DNA of 20,895 nucleotides from CAG-917 sp051883555. Lineage in GTDB: Bacteria; Bacillota; Clostridia; Christensenellales; CAG-917. A model generated the notes under the pieces. That model worked only from the letters and a program-made list of their open reading frames with translations, was not told where the DNA came from and ran no database searches. The first letter of the stretch is position 1; every line of letters begins with the position of its first letter. Below are positions 1 through 12,000 of this stretch, one piece after another. The stretch lies in the NCBI GenBank assembly GCA_051883555.1, contig JBJETY010000081.1, positions 1-20,895 of the forward strand, in the 5' to 3' direction. Position numbers and translations under genes: made by a program.

Positions 1-3000
1 ATCGGAAAGTTCGTCGCTATAAGCGCTGTCCGATACGTATTCGCAGTAGCTTTCAATTTCGACGTAGTCGCATACAAGCGTATAAGAGCTGCCTGCAAAA
101 TACATTCTGACAAGCGTGTTTTCTTTCGTCAATACAGTGGTGTCGGTTGAAGCGTCATAGCTTTCTGCTTGCGTTACGATTTTGAATTCCGCATTGATAA
201 GGCTGAGTATAGTAAGGATATCGAGACCGCCGTTCAAGAACGTATTTATAATCGTCGTAAGGTCAAGCTCGCCTTCAAGCCAGTTAGGCAACGTCTCACT
301 GTCTTCCGTAGTGTTTGCAATTTCATCGTCAAGAACCATTTTTCTGAGTGCATTGACGATAGAAGCAAGTTTAATGTCAACGTTTATGTCGAGATATGTC
401 TTTCTGTAGATATAATCGCCGTCTTCTTCCATAACTTTGATTATACCTTCGAGGTCGGCAAGAGATTCATCCTGGAAGAACAACTGAACCCATTCGGACA
501 ATTCGAGGTCGCCGCCGTCAAGGTAAGTCGTAATATCCAATCTTTCAGACAAAACGATATTTTCAATTTCCGAATATAAGGTATATTCGGCGATTTCTTC
601 ATCGCTTAACGGTCTTGTTCTGTCAGTCTGTGCAAATTTAATACTTACGTTGTCGATTCCGAGACTGAAGTTTACTTGTTTTTCATAAGTATCATAGTTT
701 GCGCTCTCGCCTTCGATAAGTACGTAATAAATCGTCTTATCGTCGACCTTTTCAGCAGTTGCAAGAACAGCGTTAAATTCAGCCGTTCCGTATGCGTACG
801 GCGTATATCTGTCACCGCTTGTTACCGAAGTAGCTTTGACGTAAATCTTATTTTCACTGTCGTAAGCCCATACGCCGTTAGGGTCTTCGATAAAGAGAAT
901 GAGATTCGACTCGTTAAGCGCTTTATCGAGACTGTTTGCTGTGCGTACGTCGTTAAGAGCATTTTCTGCTTCTGGCGTAAGAGTTCCTTCAGCGGTAAGA
1001 ACGTCTTTGATTGCTACCTGAACGTACTTGCTGCCGACTCCCATTCTGAATGAGATTTCAGTGTTGAGTTCGGTTGCTTCGAGGTCGTCGATAGAAACTT
1101 TGACGTCGGCAAAACCGCTGTAATCGATTCCGTCGTAGACGAAATCCTGGAGAGTAGAATCTCCAATCTTAATAAGTCCTAAAACAAAGTCGATTAATTC
1201 TTTGCCGAGTCTTACGGAGAAATGTTTATTAGAAATCAAGATTGCAAGAGCCGCGTCAAATTTTGAATCGTCCGACGTGCTTGCTTCGTTTTGAATTTCT
1301 TCTGCGTCATAAACGTCCTCGCCGAAGATGTCAACAAGGATACCGTTGAGCGTGTCGGTTATGAATTCAAGCTCATTGATAACCATCTTCGGAAGTCCGA
1401 GTTTTTCTGCGTTGATGAACAAGCTGCCGTCCTGATAGTAAACGCCGATAATAATTTCTTCAACGTCCATTGCGGAAACGGAAATCAATTCGACTTTAAG
1501 TTCAGACTTGGCAATGTCGCTTAAATCGAGAATTGCGCTTACGCTCATCTTGAAGTTCATCTTCGTTATGCCGGTGGTATATTCAGGAGCTTCGATAACG
1601 ACTCCGCTCAAATCGCCGAGTATTGCACTGAATACCTGACCGAAATCGATTGTACCGGCTGTTAAGTCGCCGTACAACGTGATATCTGCACCAAGTCCGA
1701 TAGTGGACTTTGTAAACGGAATAGCTTCGTTAATATCGTTTGGCAAAAGCGTGGCGCTTGAACCGAATCCAACCGTCAGACCGCCTATAGAAACGCCGAA
1801 ACCGAACGTTCCCGCCTTTATACCGAGCGTGATGCCGTAATCGGAAATCGAAGTATATTTAACTGATCTGCGCATATATTCGCTTCCCGTTATGTCAAGC
1901 GCATAGCTACCGTAAACTTTTTCGCCCTCGTTACGCAAATCATACTTGCTGCCGCTTACGGAATAATCGAGAACGTATTTGACGTGATCTTTGTAGCTTA
2001 CCATCTGTTGCGGAGTAAGGTATTTCCAGAGCACGTATCCGCTTGTCGTGTTGACATACAGATAGTTATTTTCCATAAACGTCATACGGTCTTCAGAGCC
2101 TATAAGTTGCGAAAGGTATTTATCGTTTGTAAGTTTGAAATCTTTATAATCGTTATATACGACGTAGTCCGGATAAGTATAATCTCCGTCCGCTGCGTAT
2201 GTAAATATATCTATTGTAGCGACGTAACGGCTGGAGCTGAGCGATTCTTTCAACTCGTCTGTGAGAATGTCGTAAATAACGTAGTATTTTTTCGTGCCAT
2301 TCGTGTCAATTTGAATTGCAACGTTTTCGTAAGCGTCGAGAGCGGCCGTAAGTTCAACGTATGTTCCGACTATCTTTTCTTCATACTCCTGTTTACCGCT
2401 ATTTGCTTCAACTTCAGAAACGATCGATACGCTGTTTACAGCCTTGCTGTAACGGAGAGTATGCTTAGCAGCATTAAATGTTTCATATTCGAAAGTGCCG
2501 TCGGCATTTACCGTCTTTCCGTAATATCCGTTTATATCTTCAACGTAAAGGTCGTCTGCGTGAGCCACGAGATAACTGAACAAATAGTAATCGGAAACTT
2601 TCTGATAACGAGTGCTTAAAGCGAACTGCTCTTTCTTTTCAGCCGTAAGGTTGTCGTAAAGAATGAAACTTCCGATTGCACCGTACATAGCCTGTTTTGC
2701 TTCCGACAATGCGTCGTAAGCCTCTTTAGTAATGGTCGTTCTGCTTCCGTCTGCATTAAGAGATGCAAGTTCTACGTAATAATCCACGTCGCTGTCGTCG
2801 AAGATATAGTCGCCGCTTTCATATTCTCTGAAATAGGTGATTTCGGTATATCTCTCTTCGTATGGCAAAATGAGCGAGTATTCTGCTTCTACCCACTTGT
2901 GGTCGCCGTCTGTATTATTTACGTAATATCCTTTATAGAAGAAGTACGTATAATCTGACGTTCCGTTTAAGAATACGTCTCCGCTTGCAGCAAGCATAGA

Positions 3001-6000
3001 CACGGTTTCAAACTCGGAAACTTTAACCTTTTTGCTGCTTTCAGTGATATTTACGCACTTAACGTTTATAACGTTAGATGCGGTACGCTGAGAAATAGGA
3101 ATCTCGATAGTTCCGGCTTCATCGCTGTACCAGATATAATCGTTGAGTTTGTAGAATTCATTGTTATAGCAGAAATAGAATTGGTCAACCGTAGTCAAAT
3201 CGCTTTCCGTATTAGTTGCGGCGATAGACGACTCTGCAAAATATCCGTAGGAATATCTTGTAGCTGTCCAATCCGATTCCAATCCGTCGTTTCCGACGTA
3301 AATTTGTCTGAATGCCTGGTTGCTGACGATATTGAAATTCTCAGCCTTTGCATACAAACCGTTGTCATCCTGATACCAACCGTCGTTATACGTTTCGACC
3401 TCATCCAAGGCAAACTCTGTTCCGTCGATAGTAACCGACGTTACTCCGCCCTGAATATATTTTGTCAAATCGTAATATACGCCGTCTTTCTCAACGTATC
3501 TGCCGATTGTGTTCGCAGCTGTAATCGTGACGTAATCTGTATCTCCGATTCTGGCATCCTTGCCGATGATATCCAATACGACGTAGTATTTGCCGTCGTC
3601 GGCTTTAATCACCGAATAGAGATTTGCAGGAACGTCGTTTGCATAATCAACGTCTTTTTCAAGTCCCTTACCGGAAGCGGAGGTATCGAATTTATAATAT
3701 CCTGTGCTGTAACGTTTTGAAGTTTGTTTTAATATCTCTTCACTCCAATCGAGCTTTTCGTAATACAAACCGCCGGAAACTTCAAACTCACCGTTTTCGT
3801 TTTCATAATAAACGTTCAAGTTAATATTGTGACGTTCATAATATTTAAACTCGCTTGCAAGATAGATGAGATTCTTATTGCCGTTTACGATATAATATCC
3901 CGTACCCGACTCGCCATTCTCACCGCATTCTGCAATGGCGATAATTTCAACGTATTTATTGCCGTTCTTGTCATAGGCGTATTTACCTGCATCGCTTTTT
4001 TCTTCATAACTGCGGCTGAATCTTGTATCTTCGCACAGTTTTGAGAAATCAATCGTTTCATAACTGAACTTGCCCTTCTCGAGGCTGAGCGACATATTCA
4101 AAACGTCGAATATATCACCGATGTCGCCAAGCGAAGGCATAATCATCGAAAGGATAACCGCAAAGAAGCTCTTTGTAAGAACAAGCTGAATTGCAGGGTC
4201 TGACATGATAAGTTCGAGTACCGCCTGATTTGCAGCGTCTATGCTGTCCGCACTCGTCACTGCTTCGCCGATATCTTCAACCTTATCGGCAACCATGTTA
4301 ACGCCTTTGATAGCGTTTTCTATTACGCTGACTATGTTAGGAATATAAGCAGCAGGTGCGCCAGGGAAAAGCTCTCTTCCGTCGAGATACAAAGTATCTT
4401 GTGCAAGATAGAGTCCGCCCTTAACTATTACGTTGCCGTCTGAGTCGTATTTATAGTTGCCGTACGTGTCGAGTTCCAAAAGTTCGAGAGCAATTTCAAG
4501 AGAACGAAGTTCGCTATTCTTAAGGAAATCCAACAACGAATATTGCTTTTTGTAAATACCGTTTTCAGAATCTTCTTCATAGGTCGTTTCAATAACGTTT
4601 CCTTCCTCGTCGACATTTTCGACAAGAGAATATTTAGTTCCGCTGAATTTATATCCGACGTTTTCTTCTCTTGCTTCCCAATCGGAAATCAGTTCGTATC
4701 CGTTTGACGTGAAATAGTCAAGGAACAAATCGCCGAGGTTGAAGTTTGCGCCGATTCTTACACCGACCGCACTATAGAATTGTTGGTCGGACATAAGTGT
4801 AACAATCATATCGCCGAAATAGCTTGCCAACATATCCGATGAGTTGACAAATTGCGACAAGTCGTACGTTGCACTTCCATCCGAGCTTATATATAACTTT
4901 CCGTCAACCGACAAGTTATAAGTTTGCGTTTCAAATTTTGTCAAGTCTGCAAAATCGTTATGAGTAACCCCTACGCCGAGTATAGACGTAGTGGCTCCGA
5001 CGTCGATAGTAAATGCAGCCGCAAGCGAAAGTTTAAGTTTTAAGCCGTCAACAGTCTGCATGCCGACCGAAAGCGAAGGCTTTCCGTCAAATTCTTCGTC
5101 AGCAAGTTTAAGGAAAATTCCGCTGCAACTTTCGTCGAGATTAAATCTGCTGAGATTTACCGAGTTGTCGCTGAACAATGCAACGACAGCCTGAAGCATA
5201 TCCGAATTGAACATAATGTCGAACGAATCGAAAGTTTTAAGCGTAGCACCGGTTCTGAGTTTTGCTTTGACGACAACCGTCTTAACGATTGCGTTCAAAA
5301 CAGCGGCAACGAGTTTTGTTCCGGAAAGGGTTTCCTCTTCGTCGTCTGTTGTAGAAGCCTCGCTGTCATCGCCGCTGAAAAGGTCAAATACTTTATCTGC
5401 ACTGATTTTTGCTCTAGGTCCGTCAATACCTTTAAGGTCGAGAAGAACGTAATTATCAACGAGATAAATTCCGACCGATTTTCCTGCAATAGCCTGACGG
5501 CTGTGATCCATAGCGCAAAGTTCGATACCGAATTCACAAGCAGCAAGAAGTTGAGCAAGAGAGAAATCGCCTATGAAATCGCTAAGTTCCATATTGCCGT
5601 TTATAACTTTATATATGCCCAATTTTTCAAGGTCGATATTTCCTTTTAAGGTAAGTATAAGCGTTGAATCGATCGCATCGTCGACGTAGAACTTAAATGC
5701 AATAGTTTTAAGCAAGTCTTTAAGCGTTACTTTGCTGTCATCGCTACCGAACGAAAGTCCCTTTATAAGGTCGTTGATAATATCGAGATTGAGCGTTGCG
5801 TCGAGAATTTCCTGGAATTCACGAGCAACTCTCTGATAAGTGCCGTTTTCATCCTGTACAAAATGTATTCCGTCGGCAGACAATGAATATCTGTCCGATT
5901 TAGGAACGCTGCCCGACGCAATTTGCGATTGAGTCATTTCTACGAACGTCGCGTCAAGCGCATAGTTGAAATAGAAATCGAAGGCAAACGAAATACAAGG

Positions 6001-9000
6001 ATTTTCATCGAAATTATTAAGCGTTGAATTTCCGTTTTTATCTATGCTGGATTTCAATCTGCTTACGGCGTCGCTGAGTTTTTCACCTATGCTCTGCAAT
6101 TTTTCAAAGCCGTCAAGCATATTGATAGGAAGCGTATTCGCTGTCGTGACAGGCTCTTCAGCATTTGCCGTAATCTTAATGCGATATGCTCCCCACGGGT
6201 CGCTTCCCGAAGCCTTTACAGGGTCACTCGATATAAGCGTTAAATTGCCCGAGCCGTCGTCTTTGTATACGTTGTTCTTTGTAAGCTGATAATACGAATC
6301 ATTGACTTTGACGTAATATCCCAAGAAATTATCGACTTCGTTAAGTTTAATTTCCGAATAACGGTCTTTTGCCGCACCGACGGCAATATATGGTCTTGTG
6401 ATTGAAATGCTTGCAGCAATAATCTTCGAATCAATTCCTATGCGAATTTCAGGTATAGACGTGTCAAGAGAAAGTTCGGCGGTAAGACCAAGATCTACGC
6501 GGTTTCCGTTATCGTCAACCATTTTGTCAAGTATAGTGTCGATATCGACCTGCTCTTCTTCCGGTTTTCCGTTGTTGATAACGAAATTGAGAATAGCAAA
6601 TATAAGGTTTTGTCCAAGCGTTAAAGATATTTCCTTGCTGGCAATACCTACAACAAATTCCAAAGCCTTTTTGGCTGCGTCGCCTTCTTCGGCACTTTCC
6701 GTCGTTTCGGCTTCACCGTCTTGCGTAACGCTTGTCGTAAGGTCTTTAACGAGATCGACGATTACTTTGCTGACCAATTCTCCTACGTTGATATTTTCCA
6801 TAACGAAATTATCTTCGCTAAGACTTCCGAGTTCTACGTAAAGACTGGTGCCTAAGATATATACGCCGAATAATACTTTGCCGTTCGTATTGTCACGAAG
6901 TACAAGATACAACTGAGTATCGTCCGTGCTTTCTGTGTTGATGCTTGCTTCGATTTCAAGCGACATATCGAGATATATGTCTTCCTGAATATCGAGTCCG
7001 AAATCGAGAACAAGATCGGAAATAAGAGCTTTAATATAATTATCTATTTCAATAACTCCGTTTTCTTCCTCTTTCGAATTTTTGAGTTGTCCCTGAATGT
7101 CGATTGAGAAGCTGAGACTGAATTGCGACAAATCTAAAAGTGCAATATAATCGCTCTTGTTTATCTCTTGACCGATAGATTGTCTGTTAAACGAAATAGT
7201 AGGTTTTTCGATAGACAGCGCAACCTGCAACGGGTCAATGCCTAACGATATTTCCAAATCTTCCGCCGCTGTATTAATTTCGATATACGAACGTTCGGAA
7301 TTAAGCTCAACCATAGGTTTAAGCGTTTTCGTTCCGTCCTCGTTTTCCATATAAAGCGAAGGAATAAATTGTGCCAACAAAACGGCAATGAATTTTGTCG
7401 AGAAATTGATAAGAAGTGCATCCTGATTAAGAGTAATTGCACTAATTCCCGTGCTAAGAATCATTGCAATAAGGTTAAGCGAGGAGTTATCGGAACTTGT
7501 ATCGCTTGTTTCCTCACCGCTGGTTACGGCTTCGTCGGTTACCTCATAACATCTTACAAACGCCACTTTAGAAACCGAATCGTAAGTAGCGGTAACGGTA
7601 ACGCAGCCTGCTTTATGTGCGGTAACGAGAATAGCGCCTGCCGGAGTAACGGTTGCCGTTGCGATGCTGTCATCCGACGAAACTACTGTTACCTTACCCG
7701 TAGGATTCTCAAACGGAACCCAAGGTGTTGCCAGCGTATCACCCTTCTTAATTTCTCTGGTTACGAAATCAACGACGGTAATCTTAATCTTCTTGCTTTC
7801 AGAGCCGCCGTCTTTATTAGTATAGGAAATCGTCAAAGCAACTTCGCCTTTTGCTTTGCCGATGACTTTAACCGTTCCACCGACAACTTCGGCAACTGCA
7901 ACGGTTTCATTTCCGCTTTCAACTTTAAGGTCGGTAAAATTGCCGAGTTCGTCGACTTTTGCGTCGGCAAGTAAGTCGGACGGAATTTCGGTTCCTTCTT
8001 CACCGATTTTTACACCCATTTCATAATCGTATTTGGTTTCAAAAAGTCCGAGCAATTTGCCGAGGTCGAAACCGTCAAGCATAATGTGAGTGTTCTGCAT
8101 TATGCCCATTTCAACGTCAAGGTAAAGCGTGCTATACGGTTGACCGTAGTTATTCTCTCCGGCATATACGAGATAAATAGCAAACGCCTTTTTGCTTCCC
8201 GTAGCATTTACTTTACCGTCCCAAATTTCAATAGCAATATCCGAATGCGAAAGTATGTAGTCAAAATTCAACAAGCTATTCAAATTGAACGTCTTTTCCT
8301 TAACGTTTATTCCCGACAAATCAAGTCTTAAGAGTGCCGAAATCTTAAAGCCGAGCGTAGAGCTGACCTGTGCAGGAATTTCGAACGTAGCCAAAAGTTG
8401 ATAGAGCAAACTCTCAAGAGCAGGAGAATCGGTCGTATAAAGACTCTTTATCCATTCGCCTATGTTCCAATTGTTTTCTCCGCCCTCAGAATCGCTTTGA
8501 TATGCATAAGGAATGAGCGAGCCTTCCAATTCGAGATATAAGCCCTCAAGATTTATCGTTCCGTCATCATTGAACAAAGCGACATTCTGATAACCGGCAC
8601 CGATAGACTTTTCAAGGTTCTCAATATCCTTCTGCGAAAATTCGATTGACGGTGCATTAACGTTAAGCGAGAGAGAAATCATATCCTCGTTTTTCTCGTT
8701 CTTGATTGCAAGACTTCCTTTAAGTTCGCTTTCGTAACGAGTTACGACGTCGTCTACAATTTCCTCAGTATCTTTATATCTGAGTTCGATTCCGGCAGAA
8801 ATACCTGCAAAACCGACGCCGAGTTTGTTAAGTACGAGCTGCGTCAAACCGTCTGCAACTTCGACAAGGAATCTGGTGTCGGACATTGCGACCGAAAGAA
8901 GCAATGCTATATCGTAATTTTTAATTTCACCGTTTTCATCAGTATACTTCGTATCGAAGCCCATAATAGCCGTGGTAGAAGCTTCAGAATTTACAGGCGA

Positions 9001-12000
9001 CAACGATTGAAGCCAATCGTTACCGATTATGACTTGCATGAGAAGCTCGAAGATATTAACTTCAAGAGCTATTTTTTCAAGACCGAGATACTCTATGTCG
9101 ACGTACAATTTTCCGCCGATATAGTACAAACCTATAACCGTTTTGGAAGTCAAACCGCCGTCATCCGTTCTCGAAAGATTTAATTTAAATTGAGTCTTAT
9201 TGTTCGCGAACATCGAGCCCGTTTCAACCATCGTGTTATATGTAGCTTCGTCTTTAAGGAATTGAATAAGCGGACTGAAATCGACAGACAACTGTAAATC
9301 GAATTTATAATCTATATTTACGGCTTCTTCGACTACAAGAGAACTGATCTGGTTGTCTATAACGATGCCCAAAGCGCTGAGAAGTCCGGCGATACCTTCA
9401 TCGAGGTCTACCTGACCCGCTTTAACGTTAAGGTCGAGATCGCCGTCAATTCCTACGTAGAAATACGGAGACTCCATAAAATCGTTATATCCGCTTTCGC
9501 AATATAAGCCTTCGCTATCGACAACGTAACCGATGAGTTTACCGCTTTCCGTCGTTTTCTTCGAATATCTCGTTCCTCTGAAAGTTGCCTTTTCACTGTC
9601 GGTAAGCAAACGATAATCCGGAGCTTCCATCTCGGTTACGGCAGCGCTTACGGTGAAATCTTTTACCGTAAAGTTCATATCCATACGGTTACCGCTTGAC
9701 AAATAGAGGTTGACTTTGAGTTTGTTAAGATTGAGTCCGTCGCCAAAGCTGAGACGCAAACCGCCAACCATGGTTTCGGCATTGCCGACTATAAGTTTAT
9801 CGTCGAGGTCAAGGACTTCGAGAAGATTGGAAATAAGACTTCCTGCAAGATATATTTCGAGATAGTCTGCGCCGATGTCGCCGCCTGCAATGATAGCGGC
9901 TACGATAGCTGCCATATCGATTTCAGAGGCCTTGGCTTCCTCACCGGTAGTCGTTGCCTCGTCGCCACTCTTAAGGAAATCGCTTATGTCAACTTTGACC
10001 TTTGCGATATTAAAATATGTTAAATCTAAATATATTACTTTATTTATATAATATAACTCAGCATAAGTTTCGCCCAGTGTAACGTTAGAAATTGCAATGT
10101 GCAAATCGCTTGCAAGGAAATCGGAAAGATTGAGATTTCCTTCGATAAGGAAAGCAAACTTATCCTGCGTCGTGTTGTCGAGCTTCATAACGAGTTGCAA
10201 CAACATCGTGCTGACCGAATCGACGTCACGGTATTGAATATCGGTGAAATCGCCGCTTGCCGTGTAAAGGTCGAATTCGCCCTTAAGCGATATATAAATT
10301 TCTTCAAGTTTGAAATTGCCGTCGTCGTCCCTTGCAAGGTCGAGATATGACGATTGTTTTGCCTTAACGCTTTCGAGAACGTCGCTCAACTCTTTGTTTC
10401 CGCGCATTGTCGTAAGGCTGCCGTACGTAATATCGGCGCTAACCCTTACGCTGCAATTGTCAAACGGACTTGCAAGAGATACGCGCAATACCAAAGAAGC
10501 TTCGTCCGGGTTGTTTCTCTCAAGTGCGATAGATGCGCTATCTATCGGCAATTCGGCTTTAGGGTCGAACATTTTAACGATTTTGTTTATAACGCTGTTC
10601 GATAAAGACAAGCTGAAACGCTTAAGGTTAAGCAAACCTTGGTCACCCATAACGATTTCGACGTTCGAAATAACCTCAGCGATAATCGCCGTAAGATTCG
10701 ACGTATCGATAGCCGCCGAGCTTGCCTCGTTCGTCAACGTATACGCAGAAAGTACCGTGGTTGCGGATTTACCTGCGCTTGCAAGAGCCGCTTTGTCGAT
10801 TTTGTATTCGCCGTTAGCACCGTATGCGTCTTTAACGCTGCCGGTAAGAATCATATCCTTAACCATATCGTACATTGCCGCTTTATCCATTGTCACACCG
10901 TCGGTAAATACGTAATCGGTATATTCCGAAACGATATAAGCAACGCTGTCCGCAATGGAACCTACCGAGGTTTGCGTTGCTTCACCGCCGAGCATTCCCA
11001 TGATAGCGTCGTCGATTGTTTCGATAAGGTTGAATTTGTCAAGTTTATAACGGCTTCCCGTGCCGAGAATACCTTCAAGGTCAAGATATAAAGTCTCGTC
11101 TTGTCCGATATAGTAAAGTCCGAGACGTTTCGACTCCGCAACACCGCCCGTTATTTCAAACACGAGATTCGTTTTGGCATTGTCCTTAAAATTGAGTTGT
11201 CCTCGAATGGAAAGCGAAAGTTTATAAATCGATCCTTCGAAATTTATGTTTTTGTCTGCGATAAGGTCTTGTATTTGTTTAGACAAGATACCGGTGAGCA
11301 AAGAACCGAGAGAGTCCATAACTCCGCCTATGCTTATCGTGTTATTCTGTGTAGAAACCGACACGTCTGCGTCGATGCTGACCGTCGTAAACGAGAAATC
11401 TTTCGTTTCTGCTTCTTTTATATAATCAGGGAGAGAAATTCTTTGTATGCTTTCGATTTCGGCTGTTGTAAAACCGACCTCGATGTCTACTTCACGCGGG
11501 GAATGAGTAACGTCGTAATCTATTCCGGCTTTCAAATCGATACCGGACATTTCCGAATTCTTAAAATACGCCGTGAGCGTTGCGCTGAGATTCGGGATAA
11601 GAGCGTTGAGATTCGTAAGGTCGAGTCCGAACGTTTGCTTGATTACCAAAAGAACGTCCTGGTAGCCTGCAAGCATATTCTGAACAAGTCCGAGTGCAAC
11701 GCCTATGATGTTTCCGAAAGAAAGTTCGACGTCGACTCTTTCTTCACCGTTTCCGAGGTCCGTCAACGTTGACTTTCCGAACAGAAGCGAAGTTATGACC
11801 GATTCGATTTTACCGAGCGCAGGAATTTCGGTTTGAAGCAAACCGTCTATCGTGCCGATAATATCGAGGTCTTTCGTGAGCGACTTGACTATCGTTGCCA
11901 ACTTCGCCAAATCGATATCGTCCGCTTTTAAAACGTGAGAACCACCCGAGATTGCCGTCATATCGACGTAAAGCAATTCATCGAGATAGTAAAGTCCCAA

